Below, piece by piece: positions 21,820 through 32,950 of a stretch of DNA of 64,000 nucleotides. The notes under the pieces were generated by a model, which was given only the letters and a program-made list of their open reading frames with translations, was not told the origin of the DNA and did no database searches. Every line of letters starts with the position of its first letter. Position 1 is the stretch's first letter. Origin of the DNA: Monosporascus cannonballus. Its lineage: Eukaryota; Ascomycota; Sordariomycetes; Xylariales. The position numbers were made by a program, and so were the translations under genes. The stretch is from positions 124,001 to 188,000 of the forward strand of contig QJNS01000091.1 in assembly GCA_004154925.1 (NCBI GenBank), in the 5' to 3' direction.

Positions 21820-22215
21820 AAGGGAGGGGGGAATATTAGATTAGGTCTCATCTATGAGACCCTGCATCACACACAGAAGCATATAACTGAAGAAAAAGGT
21901 ATATTGAAGGTTGCATTGCCTCTAGAAGGTCCTAGCTAGAAGGTGAGGGTAGCGAACCCTCCTTTTATACATGTAAATACAACTGTAGCTAAGAGGAAAA
22001 GATACCGGGGGTGCATAAAGTAGCCTTGTTTCAGTAGGTGATCAAACTAAGCCAAGGCTTAGCTGTTTGATCGACTTCAGCTGGGTCTGACATCATCGCC
22101 TAGCCCAAAAGATCGCTTGGACTAATGGAGTCCCTCATGGAGGCTATATAGAACTTTTCAGCTATAAATACTTATATGCTTTACCTTCTTAGGGAAAACA
22201 AAACTGTTTAAACTA
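21820..22215 (+). mobile_element. Ty1/copia-type polypurine tract and 3' LTR relic
   Basis: A polypurine tract (AAGGGAGGGGGGAA, ending 21833) is followed by TATTAGATTAGGTCTC, which would be a copia-style LTR start TGTTAGA with one G-to-A change. Inside follow palindromic segments (GGTCTCAT/ATGAGACC at 21844-21861; GAGGGT/ACCCTC at 21945-21961), a GGAGG/TTTTATAC promoter-like region and a TATATAGAAC box near 22145. The right end is not defined and no second LTR was found, so the boundaries are approximate. Confidence 0.45.
22040..22072. repeat. Short inverted repeat (hairpin)
   Basis: The arms GATCAAACTAAGCC and GGCTTAG-CTG-TTTGATC are complementary except for a 3-nt bulge, with only 2 nt between them. 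It lies within the LTR relic and could fold in RNA or DNA. No function can be assigned. Confidence 0.6.
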
Positions 22216-22792
22216 TAATATGCTTTTTCTGTAGATTGTAAATGTATAGGGCAAGACCCAAGTGGGACAGAAGCGCTTCATTCACGTGCCGAGTAAGTCG
22301 TAAATCTCGAATTCCTCATGTTTCGTCCCTAGGAATGCTGCCATTGGTCCCAGACTGTCGGGAACGCGCGCTGGCGGCTCCCATATCGGTAAGTGATTTC
22401 AGTAGGCAACTTCCTGCCTGCGACCTTACTGTACTTTACGCCCGTGCTTGTTTGTTGTTCATTATCATTGGCTGTGGTCTCGCCTCTCTGACTTCCGCTC
22501 GAATAAATGAACTATGGCGTATGGGGTCACTCACTCTGATGCAGCCTATAATACGGAGAACACTTAAGCTCGCTGGTACTAACATGCATCATAACTATTA
22601 CACAGATATGGATCACATACTTCATTTACGATAAAGCCTGCGGAAATTGACCGTTTCTCCATCTTCTCAAGGAACAGTAATAAATTACATCGTAATTTTC
22701 TTTACTCATTCCTCTGCTTGCCCGGTTACGTCTGGCTTTCGTGCATTAAGTAAATTTAATGTTGGGGTTGTGTTTAGTTGTTTTATTAGAAT
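22216..22792. other. Transition zone, no gene recognised
   Basis: A 130-codon frame (22242-22634, +) and a 65-codon frame (22647-22844) show no domain; the second runs across the element boundary at 22793. This is the last stretch of normal composition before the AT-rich block. Confidence 0.4.
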
Positions 22793-23248
22793 CAGGCTCT
22801 ATTTTAAAGGTTGTGGCTGCACCTGCGGCGCAGCTGTGGCTTAGTAACTTTTAGTACCACGTTAACTTAATTTATCAAAAACCCATAAAAATAACAAATT
22901 TCTAAAATAGGGCCTAATAATACGTTTTAATTTTTTGGCCTTAATTAATACTGTTTTATATAAAAGTTTTTAAATTTCATTTTAAAATTCGCAAATAAAA
23001 TTGTACTATTTTTTTTAAAAAAATATAAAAAATTATATAAATATAAAGTTAAAAAACTTTTTTTAGCAATATATAAAATTTTTAAATTGAAGTTAATTTA
23101 CTTTAAATATTTTTACAAAAAGTTAAAAATATTATTTAATATTATTTTTTAATTAAAAACGCCTTTATAATTATAATAATGTAATTATTATATATAATAT
23201 TTAATTATAACTTTTTGTAACCGTAATATAAAAATAATAATTCGTATA
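22793..23248 (+). repeat. Left inverted-repeat arm
   Basis: Matches the reverse complement of the right arm from the outer end inward, e.g. GCAGCTGTGGCTTAG against GCAGCTATAGCTAAA and GGCCTTAATTAATA in both. The outer 70 bp are little mutated, the inner part is strongly AT-rich. It is cut off by insertion of element A at its inner end. Confidence 0.75.
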
Positions 23249-23645
23249 TGTAACGGCTAGGCGGTTTAACCAATTATTAAATCTTAAGTCGACGAGTTTA
23301 TGTTAGCAGAAATATCGTAAAAATCTAAATAATAAATATAATAATATGTTACGTCTCGTAATACCAAAAGTGCCTTAGGTAACGAAATATTATTATAAAC
23401 TGAAATTATTTAAATTATAAAAATAATAAATGTTTTATACTTAACCTTTTTATCGATTTGTGGCTTTTATAGTTTTTATGACCGATCCTGTCGAGCCTGG
23501 CTTTATAGGCTTTATAATCGATTCTGTCGAGCCTGGTTCTATAGGTTCTATCATCGATCCTGTCGAGCTATCACGTGATTTAACCTATATGGCTTAGTTA
23601 TTATTGCGACCGTTTTCCGAGGCCGTAATCCGTTAAGTTATAATA
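23249..23645 (-). repeat. 3' LTR of element A
   Basis: 397 bp, TG at 23249 on the plus strand. Contains 2.5 copies of a ~35-bp unit with GATCCTGTCGAGCCTGG (about 23481-23575). Differences from the partner LTR at 29603-29999 are mostly C-to-T and G-to-A. Confidence 0.9.
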
Positions 23646-23800
23646 CGATCTTCTTTTTCCATAATTTTCGTCCCGAAGATTTAATTTTTTTTGTAAGTCT
23701 TTTTTTTGCCATTATATCGGGTTATATTAAAAAACCGATTAACAGAAAAACGAAAAAACAAAATAACTTGCTTAAATTAATTACTTTTCGAATTGTAGAT

Positions 23801-24229
23801 ATGCTTATATGTTCTTATTGTGCTCGTTGCGGATTGTCGTCTTATCGTACTTTTTCGTCGGATTTTTCCAGGTACGAGGAATGCGTAATACGGAACCAGG
23901 GCCTTTGTGACGTTAACGGTTTTTCCATTTTTCAACTTGAAAAATTTGTTTCCAACCACCTTAAGGTTAAAACGGAACTTGAGAAAGCCGAAAAAGAAAC
24001 GGAATAGACGCAAGCTAAGGTTTGTCGTTTTCGAAAACAAAAGAAGTTATGGGCCGACCGTATAATATGCATGTTATCTCGTGGGCTTCGGTCCCTGGAG
24101 GAATTGGATAAATTGGAACGTCGAGAAAAACAGGCCGAATTAAAGGCCGCCAAGGCCATAACGGCGAAGGCCGTTTTTCCTTTTAACTGGTCCAACCTAA
24201 AATCCACAAATTGGTCGTTTATTAATTAG
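23801..24229 (+). pseudogene. Antisense Cys-rich/coiled-coil ORF of element A
   Basis: On the strand opposite to pol, a frame of about 142 codons starts MLICSYCARCGLSSYRTF and continues FSRYEECVIRNQGLCDVNGF. After undoing obvious Cys-to-Tyr changes this suggests C-x2-C...C...C-x2-C...C spacing, followed by a charged coiled coil (VKTELEKAEKETE, a TAG, then TQAKVCRFRKQKKLW, LRSLEELDKLERREKQAELK). The single internal stop (TAG at 24005) fits CAG to TAG by RIP. Related relics occupy the same place in elements B and C. I recall similar small proteins annotated as hypothetical in fungi. Function unknown; a nucleic-acid-binding accessory protein is inference. Confidence 0.7.
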
Positions 24230-24234
24230 GGGAT

Positions 24235-27200
24235 TTTTAACTTTGTTAACCTCGGCGTTATTAGTAAAAATTCTTTAATAGGTATTAGGCGTTAATAAGG
24301 TTTTTAGCGGGTTCCTAGGTATTTTCGGAATCCGGGTACTTTTTTTACTTAATTAGGTATTAAGTAAATCCGTTTTGTTTTCGTATATCGAAAATTTTCT
24401 TTATTTCGTATATTTATTTGTCTTTTATTTCCATATTGTTTTATGCCGTATATATTTTAATTATATTTGCTATTAATTCGAATAAGGAAATATAAAAAAT
24501 TAAATAAAGTTTAACTTTAAATGGAAATTTTAATTGGTAATTATTTTCTGAAATTTTCTTGGCGATTTTATATAGGCCGATATATTTAAAATTAAGTTTT
24601 TTATTAGGTTATTTTATTTAAATATTTTTTGTAATAAGGAAAATTATTTCCCTTTTTTCGAAAGTTAATCCTTTTAATTTTTTTAATTATAATATTTGCT
24701 TATTTGATTTCGTACGAATTCCAGTTTTATTTTTATCTTTTGGTATAATTATCGTAATTATTTTGACGTAAGGATTATTTTGATATTAATTGGACCGTTA
24801 TTACGTATTTTTTTGTAAATTTTTAGAATAAAACCAAAATTTGCGTTTATAAGTATTATTTTAATACTTTCGTAATAATTAATATTATAAGTTAATTATA
24901 CGATTAGTAATTTTTTAACTTAATTGTTTTATTCGTAATTAAAATAATATGGTAAATAAATTTTTAAAATTTAATTTATTCGTTTTGTTTATTTATTTAT
25001 TTAAGATTTAAATATATTAAATAATTTATAATTTAGGCCGATTTATGTTATTAAGTTTTGCTAAAACTTTAATACAAAAATTAATTTTTGATTTAATATA
25101 ATTTTTATTAATAATCCGTATATGTTAAAAATATGTTTAAAAAATGTATGCCAGTTGTTCGGTATTTATATTTTCGTAATATGGTAAAAAATAAAAAAAT
25201 TTTACAAATCGATCGACGATTACGAAAATGTTATTGTAATATATTCCTATAGCTAAATCTTTTAATACAAAAAGCTTAGTAATAAAATCCAATATAATTA
25301 AATATTATAATCGTTTTGTAATTGATAATAGCTATAATTTTCTGTATGGCTTATGTCGTCGAGTTTTTGCTTTAACGCAAATATCGTATTACCGTATAAT
25401 TTTTTATATTATTAATTTTATTTAAAAAAATATGTACGTTAAAACTTTTCTAAAGTTTTATGGATCTTTAGATATCCATGTAATTAATGTTCGTATATCT
25501 TTTATATTAGATTTTTTTAATGTTTTTTTGGAACTTGCATTTTATCCGTTTTTTGGTTTTCTGGGAGATTGTTATTATACTGCTGGACTTTTTAATATAT
25601 GTTATTAGGTATTGCCCGAATTATCGTAATCTGTTGTAAGCGTAAATATCCTTTTATAGTAATATCGAAAATGGTATAATTAATTTTAATTAATTTTTTT
25701 TCGAGGTCTAGTTATTTATTTAAAGTATTTATTTTATTATTTTTTGATTTTTTTTGTGGATAATAACGAAGTCGAAATTCGCTAATTTTTTTACGTATTT
25801 TAATTATCGTTTTATAAGTTCCTTAATCGTAATAAATCGGGTAAAATTTTAATAATCCGTATAAATTTTGATTTAGTATAAGCTTCTTTTTAAAAAATAC
25901 TTGAATTCCCGAAATGCAATAATAATTGCTATAAATTCCTTATTTGGAATGCCGTAATTAAGTTCGATTCCTTTTAATTTGTACGAAAAGAATATAATGG
26001 GATATAATTTGCCTTAATTATTTTGTTATCCGATTATTATGTTTAACGCGTAATCCGAAATATCGGTTTTTAGCTTAACAAAATGGTTTAAATCGTATAT
26101 AATTAATACTGGTTCGTTAATAATTATATTCTTAATATTTTGAAATACTTTTTCCGTATTTGGCGTTTATTTGAATTCCTTTTTTTTTTTCGTAAGATTT
26201 GTTAAGGATATAGTTATTTTGCTAAAATTTCGAATAAATTTCCTGTAGTAATTGGCGAATCCAAGGAATACCTGTATCTCCTTAACCGTTATTGGCATCT
26301 GCTATTTTGTAACTGCAGCGATTTTCTTGGGATCCATTTTGATATGTCCTAAGGTAATAATATGTCCCAGATATTTTATTTTTTATGTATAGAACTAACT
26401 TTTTTCTGCGTTAATAAGTAATTTTGCGTCCTGTAAAGCTTAAAGAACTTTATAAACGTATCTTATATATGCTTTTTCCGTTTTTAAAAAGATGAAAATG
26501 TCGTCGAGATAGCAAACGACGAAAATATCGAGGTATTCTCGTAATACGTAATTAATTATTTGCTGAAAAGTTGTTGGTACGTTCGTAAGTTCTATTGGTG
26601 TAACCAAATATTCAAATGGTCCGTATTTCGTTTTAAAAATTGTTTTTTATTCGTATCTTTTTTTAATTCTGATAAGGTTATATTTATTTTTAAGATCGAA
26701 TATTATAAATTATTTGGTTCCGTAAAATCGGTTTTTTATTTCCGTAATTAGGGTAATAATGTTTAATTTTTGATAGTAATATCGTTTAATTGCCGATAAT
26801 TAATCATAAATTGTAATTTTTTGTTTTTTTTAGGTACGAAAAATATAGGATATTCTGCCGGTAATTTTGAAGGTCGAATCTATTTTTTCTGTAGTCGATT
26901 TTTTAGGTATTCTTTGAAAATACGTAATTCGTTTCCGTTAAAATTGTAAATAAGGTAAAACTTTGTCGAAAATTCTTTTTTAAGAATTATTTCATAATTT
27001 TATTCGTTATGTTCTGGTAATTTTATGTTAAGCTTTTTTTTGAAAAACTATTCGTATTTGTGGCATTATAATAACATATTAGTTAAATTTTTTAACATTT
27101 TGAACTGCTATTTTTATTATTTTAAATCGTTATTTAATTGCTTTAATTTTGTTGTAATAGTAACAATAATATGTCGTATTTTTCTTTAATATCTGTTTTT

Positions 27201-28250
27201 TTATATTTTGTTCTTTTGAGTAATAAAGTATTTATCATATTTTTATGCTTATATTTGTCGTTATTATCGATCGAATATTAAGATCTTAAATTTTTCTTTT
27301 TTTATTTGTTAATAAGGAATAAAATAAATTTTACCTGGCCAGTTTCGCCGTTAATTAAAATTCCGTATTGGCGTATTTATAATAATCTTAAGATTATATT
27401 GTAATTCCCGAATAAAACGATATCGAAATTAACCGTTTAATGTCGTTCTTAAATAAAAATCTTAAGGAAATTAATTTCGCGTATAATTTTTTCGTTATCG
27501 TAAACAAATTCCTGATTTTCGATATTTGTCGTTATGTAAGGTTTCAACTTATATTTTTATGGTAATTTAAACTTATTAATTATATCCGGTATAATATAAT
27601 TTCTGTCTAGAATTCCGCAGTTTATTATTATGGTATATTAATATGTTTTAATTCGTATTTCCAAAATAATAAGGTCGTTAACGTTTTCTATTATCGCGTT
27701 TAAAGCTTTTTTTAGGAGTTTCTTTTAATTTTTCTGGGTTTCGTTATTTTGCGGCTTTTTTATAGGTAACTTTTTTCTTTTAATTCCTATTCGAATTTGT
27801 CGAATTTTGTTTATGTTTTTTTATTTAACGCATTAAGTTATTATATTTGTCGTTATTGCTGGCGTATTATTTTTTTAAATCGTATTAATTATTTCTGGTT
27901 TTTTTGTAATTTTTTTCTTTATTAAGTAAATTATTTTTTTATGTTTGCGATTATATCCCATTATGCGTTATTTTGGCTATCGTTCTAAAGATCTTCTGTA
28001 AATTAACGTATTTTTTCTTTAATAACTTTTTTTTGAGGATTTGCAGTAAATATTAATTAAAAATAAAAATCCGTAATAATTTTCTAACAATGTTTTTTTA
28101 CCGTACGCTGGATTAACTCTTTTTCCGTTTGATAATTACACCATTTATAGTAATAAAAGGGGTTTTTCTGTAAGCATTATTTTTTTTCAGGCCAACTTTT
28201 TATTTCGGCCAGTTATCAAATATTTCTTGGGGTTATAGTTCGAAACTATC
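24235..28250 (-). pseudogene. pol: pol relic of element A (protease/RT/RNase H/integrase)
   Basis: Minus-strand translation of 26200-26700 gives YGPFEYLVTPIELTN, FQQIINYVLREYLDIFVVCY followed by LDDIFIF, and [17 protein letters not shown]. These are reverse-transcriptase boxes of Ty3/Gypsy type, with the YLDD codons at about 26500-26511. Positions 24966-25043 give GLNYKLFNIFKS, stop, INK, which corresponds to the integrase segment around HPQTDGQTERIN. Many stops and frameshifts make it nonfunctional. Domain limits are approximate. Confidence 0.85.
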
Positions 28251-29602
28251 GATATTATTACTTATTATTTTTGTTATATCCGGTACGGTTTGGAAAATCG
28301 AATCCTTCGTAATATATACGGGTAATTCGTATATAAATATATTATTTTTATTTCTTATAGTCGGGATATTCTCGTCGTCGACAGTATATGGCATATATTT
28401 TGCCGTATCGATTAAGTATTCCGGGACAGATTTTTTCTATTTAATCCCGGTATTCGTATAATTATTCTTATAGCGCTTTTTGCTATGTTCGTAATACTTA
28501 TTAAGCCAGCTTTTTAGCTTTTCATATTTTTCGTCGAATTTCTTATCGTAATGGTCCCGATTGGACTTTTTGTCGTAAACCTAATACGTACTTGGCTTAA
28601 ATTATATTAATAACTTTGCTATTATTTCCTTAATTATTCCTAGATTATCCTTCCGGTATAAGGGTTTAGTTATTTTATCGTAATTTCTTAGGCTTTTTAT
28701 ATTTATAGGCCTTATATCTTATTTTGTTATAATTAAAATATTTAATCTGGCTTTAATTTTATTTATAAGTAACGCCAAGTTCCATAAATCCTAATACCGT
28801 TTTATAAGAAATAAAAAGTACGTTTCGTTTTTTCCCCTAGTTAAACTTGTTATATCCCGAATATAAGGCATATTATCCTTTTTTTTTTATCGTTTTTCAA
28901 ATTATTAATTATTAATTTTGGTTATTTTTACAATATATCGATTTAAGGTAATTAATCGCTTAATCCGAATAATTTTATCCTTTATAGTATTTTTTAACTT
29001 TTTATAAAATATATCGATAAAGGCGTTAATTTTGTTATTTTCTTATTTTGCCTTAACCGTAAAATTCTTAAAAATTACGGCATATTTAAACGTAAATCCT
29101 TTTTATCGGAATTGCAAAAATTATTAAGCCGTTAATCGTTTTTTATCCGGATTACCGAAATTATTACGTATTTTATTTTCGAAATTAGTATAAGTTAAAA
29201 AGATTTCGTTAATAAAATCCTTTTTATTTGCTTTTTTTATTTCCAAAAAATTTCTTATAATAAGTTTAAATTAATTAACCGTATTTCTTATTAAATATAT
29301 TCTTATTATTAAGATTATATTTGCTGGATCGTTAAAATTTAAGAAACGAAAATAAATTCGTATTTAAATTAAAAAAGTTTAAAAATTACTTTTTTATAGT
29401 AAGGTTTTGGTTTTTTAAGCTTTATGCAGGCGAAAAAAGGTTAGGCAGGTGGCGTAACCCTAAGTTGTCGAACTTTTTTCTTTAGTTCCCGAATTCGAGC
29501 CTAAAGTTATTAGATAGGGGTTTCCTAAATGCTGGTCGATATTTTGACAGTATTAAGTATTGTTTAAAGTTTAACGGTATTACTAAATAAAAGCTTGTAA
29601 CG
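28251..29602 (-). pseudogene. gag: gag relic of element A
   Basis: Lies between the 5' LTR and pol on the minus strand. The zinc-knuckle region (about 28697-28740) is recognisable by alignment to element B, where it is better preserved. Otherwise the sequence is AT-rich with many stops. The gag/protease boundary is not resolved. Confidence 0.65.
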
Positions 29603-29999
29603 TATAATAGCTAAACGGTTTAACTAATTATTAAACCTTAAGTTGACGGGTTTATATTAGCAGGAATATCGTAGGAATCTGAATAATAAATACAGTAATA
29701 TGTTATGTTTCGTAATACCAAAAATACCTTAAATAATAAAATATTATTACAAATTAAAATTATTTAAATTATGGAAATAATAAATGTTTTATATTTAACC
29801 TTTTTATTAATTCGTAACTTTTATGGTTTTTACGACCGATTTTGTCGAACTTAGCTTTACAGGCTTTATAATCGATTCTGTCGAACCTGGCTTTACAGGC
29901 TTTATCATCGATCCTGTCGAGCCATCACGTGACTTAACCCACATGGCTTAGTTATTGTTGCGATCGTTTTCCGAGGCCGTAGCCCGTTGGGTCATAACA
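29603..29999 (-). repeat. 5' LTR of element A
   Basis: 397 bp, ends GTCATAACA at 29999 on the plus strand, i.e. TGTTATGAC in element orientation. The outer TG of the other end is mutated to TA at 29603-29604. Same ~35-bp internal repeat module as the partner LTR. Confidence 0.9.
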
Positions 30000-30004
30000 A
30001 TATA

Positions 30005-31489
30005 GTTAAAAAATAGCTGGACGAACTTGTTTTATATAAAATATTAAATATATCGAATTTAAAGATTTTTAACTTTTTTATAATTACGATATAATAATAT
30101 TAATCTGTAACAATAAAAATATAATTAAATAGTTTTTTTATATTAAATTATTTTAAAATAAGTTATATTATAATAATATATACGATATTTATATTATCGT
30201 AGTTATAAAAAGTTACATTAAGTAATTCATTAAATTTTAATTTAATTAATTATATTAATTTTTAATTCTTATTTTAAAAAAACGAAAAAACTATATATAT
30301 ATATATATTTATTTATAAAAATTTTAAAATAGTAATATAATTCGATTTATATTAATTTTATAAATAAAAAATTATTGATTTTCTTAAGAAAAATACTAAA
30401 CAAAAATGTTTTTACGAAAGTTTAACTTAGACCTTATTAGTTTTTTACAAAAATACGTTGTTTTATTAGTTAATTTTAATATCTTCGCATAATATATAAA
30501 AATACATCAAAAATAGAAACGAGCTAGCTAAGATAAGCATTTAGTCAGATTTAAGCAACAGCAAAACTATTGCAACCATAAAGCACAGATAAAGTATAAA
30601 GAAACGCAGCAAGAGATCCTAAAACAAAAATGCTAGCGATAAGTAAACCATTAAGATAAATATATATATATATATATATATATTAAATTTACTTGCTAAT
30701 ACAGATCTATTAATATATAAAGCTTAGCAATTTAGAAATAATTTACCTTAGCTAACTTAGTTCTTAACTAACTCGTTTTTTTAATATACTTTTATACATT
30801 ATATAAAAACGTTAAATTAATTAATTAAATAACGTATATCTGTAATAACTTAACGAAATCTATATTTAAAGTACGTAAAACATTTTTAATATTATTCTTA
30901 AAAAATAACTGACTTTTTTCGTTGATATAATTAATTTAAATTAAATAAATTCAATATTATAAATGTATATTAAATATAAGATAATAGGTATATAAACCGT
31001 TTTTCGAATTTTTTAAATAAAAATAAAAATTAATATAATTAAATTAAAGTTTATCAAAATTCTAAATCGTAATATTCTTTTAACTATAATAATGTAAGTA
31101 TTATATATATTATTTTATTATAAAACTTTTTAAAATAATTTAATATAAAAATCCAGTTTAGTTAGATATTTATTTACATAAATTATAATTATAACGTTTT
31201 AATAATAAAAAAATAAACATAATTAAATTTTAAAACATTTTATAATTATAACTTAATTTGTTTAAATTTAACAAATTTAATGTTGTATATACGAATTAAA
31301 CATAAATTAATATATGTATAATATTTTTTCGGATTGGTTTTAAAAAAGTTAATACGATTAAATTTAAGGTTAAGGAAATCAATAATTATAACGCCTTTAT
31401 ATTTATAATAATCTAATTATCGGTTACAGTATTATATACCGAGTTTTTAATTATATAAGTTATTAATTTCGTATTACAGTTATACAAAA
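30005..31489. other. AT-rich interior of the inverted-repeat element
   Basis: Repeated AT-rich subunits (TTATAATTATAATAATGTAA type), AT microsatellites (30294-30310, 30658-30683), and one less mutated patch at 30520-30660. That patch reads open in one frame for a short Gln/Lys-rich peptide (DKHLVRFKQQQNYCNHK, KYKETQQEILKQK) that I do not recognise. No complete gene. Confidence 0.5.
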
Positions 31490-31980
31490 GTGAATATTAA
31501 TTAAATTTAGAATATTTTTATAATTATAATAAAATAATTATAATCCCTATAAAAATTACAATTAAATAAAATTTTCTTAGATTAAATTACTTTAAAAGGT
31601 GTATAATTAAATATTATAGGCAATAATTAAGTTTTTGTAATTATCACAGCGTTTTAAATTTAGAGTAATATTAATTAAATTATCCTCGATTTGAATATTT
31701 TATATAATGTTAAAAAGTTATTTAAAACTTTATATAAATATATTTCTTTTTAATTTTTTAAATATTTTTTATTATTATTTACCAATTATAAAATATTTTT
31801 TTCGAAAGTTTATATATAATAATATTAATTAAGGCCAAAATTTATAACTTATTAATAATATATATTTTAAAAATTCTGTTATTTTTATAGGTTTCTTATA
31901 AATTAAGTTAACGTAATACTAAAAGTTATTTAGCTATAGCTGCGCTGCAAGTGTAGCTACAACCTCGAAAATAGAGCCTG
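31490..31980 (-). repeat. Right inverted-repeat arm
   Basis: Reverse-complement partner of 22793-23248. It carries more transitions than the left arm in the outer GC-rich part (GCAGC/GCCGC to ACAGC/GCTGC types). The inner boundary is approximate because similar AT-rich subunits continue inward to about 31,010. Confidence 0.7.
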
Positions 31981-31986
31981 ATCTTC

Positions 31987-32104
31987 TGTGATGATATGCA
32001 CAGCTAGTTCTTATAAGGTGGATTAGGGTGTCCAAATCCCAATTGGGGTTTGAAATTGCTGACCTTTGGTATAGTGGCTAGTGTTGCACCTTCGTTATTT
32101 CAAA
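31987..32104 (+). mobile_element. Solo LTR of the TRIM-like family
   Basis: 118 bp starting TGTGATGATATGCACAGC, homologous to both terminal repeats of the miniature element at 62076-62583 but in the opposite orientation and barely mutated. The 5-bp flanks TCTTC (31982-31986) and TCTTC (32105-32109) are identical, which supports insertion as a unit. It ends AAA rather than CA. It lies only 6 bp outside the right end of the inverted-repeat element. Confidence 0.8.
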
Positions 32105-32109
32105 TCTTC

Positions 32110-32426
32110 ATAAAGCAAGAAATAATACCGAGTTACATTTGCAGTATATAGAACCGTTATTTGTAATATTCTCTATAAAAGTGTACTAGCGTGCTAGGAA
32201 ACTGGTATTAAAGAAAAGCGGGACTTATATAGTACTAACTTTCAGCAAATTTCATCGAAGATATATTAAATATATTAATTCTTCAACATATTGTAAAGCA
32301 ATGCCTCGAACTTAAATAATTAAGTATAGATTAAATCATAAAAGTGTTAAATATTTTAAAATCCCTTTCAGCGTAACAAGGTAGATATGAAAATGTTATT
32401 AGCCTGTTAATTATATTAAATACATA
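32110..32426. other. Short spacer of intermediate composition
   Basis: Less AT-rich than its surroundings. No coding frame, RNA gene or repeat recognised. It may be original host or older element sequence between insertions. Confidence 0.4.
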
Positions 32427-32437
32427 AGGCGGTATCT

Positions 32438-32824
32438 TGTAACGGCTAGGGGGTTTAACCAATTATTAAACCTTAGTCGTACGGGTTTATATTGGCAAAA
32501 GTATCGTAGAAATCTGAGCAATAAATACAGTAACGTATTACGTTTCGTAATACCAAAGGTGTCTTGGGTAACAATGTTATATTGCAAACTGAAACTATTT
32601 AAACTATGGAAATAATAAGCGTATATATCCTTTTTCCGCTAGCTAGCTTATTATCAATAAGTTAATGATCCGGCTTACTGGCTTACCATCAGTAAGTTAA
32701 TAATCTGGCTTATTAGCTTATTATTAGTAAGTTGGTAATTTATTACGTAACTTGCCTTACCAAGCACTTATAGTTGGATTGCGAGGGACCGTTTCTAGAG
32801 ACCGTGGCCCGTTAGGTTATGATA
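32438..32824 (-). repeat. 3' LTR of element B
   Basis: 387 bp beginning TGTAACGGCTAGGGGG on the plus strand. The middle carries about three copies of a ~33-bp unit with GGCTTACTGGCTTAC and CAGTAAGTT, replacing the GATCCTGTCGAG unit of element A. Confidence 0.9.
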
Positions 32825-32950
32825 CGATTTTCTTCTTCCACAAATTTTGCCCTTAAGGTTTCCTTTTTTTTTGGTAAACCTTTACATCCATTTAACATAT
32901 CGTCTGGTGTATTTAAGCGTCGTTTTCGCAAATCCGAATAGCGATTTGCT

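Larger units (their letters stand above)
23249..29999 (-). mobile_element. Ty3/Gypsy retrotransposon A, full length, RIP-degraded
   Basis: A 6,751-bp element with two 397-bp LTRs. Target-site duplication GTATA (23244-23248) and ATATA (30000-30004) agree apart from one G-to-A change. On the minus strand the LTR begins TGTTATGACC and a polypurine tract (GGAAAAAGAAGATCG) lies just inside the left LTR, so the 5' LTR is the right one. Minus-strand order is gag with a CCHC knuckle, reverse transcriptase with YLDD, and integrase. All frames carry many stops. An antisense ORF relic lies between integrase and the polypurine tract. No canonical tRNA primer-binding site was recognised next to the 5' LTR. 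Confidence 0.92.
22793..31980. mobile_element. Inverted-repeat transposon interrupted by Gypsy element A
   Basis: The left end begins CAGGCTCTATTTTAAAGGTT and the right end is the reverse complement of CAGGCTCTATTTTCGAGGTT. The complementarity continues for about 450 bp on each side with RIP-type differences and small indels, so these are long terminal inverted repeats. Removing the nested element A (23249-29999) leaves about 2.4 kb. Both arms contain repeated AT-rich units of the form CGCCTTTATAATTATAATAA. I found no clear target-site duplication and no transposase. A non-autonomous DNA transposon with long TIRs is the simplest reading; the superfamily is unknown. Confidence 0.7.

Noticed and set aside
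22242..22634. 130-codon plus-strand frame near the block boundary
   Set aside because: No recognisable domain, no homologous copy in the window and next to transposon relics; not supported as a gene.
23481..23575. Regularly spaced GATCCTGTCGAG repeats that superficially resemble a CRISPR array
   Set aside because: Only 2-3 units, spacers are homologous to one another, and the array lies inside LTRs of a eukaryotic retrotransposon.
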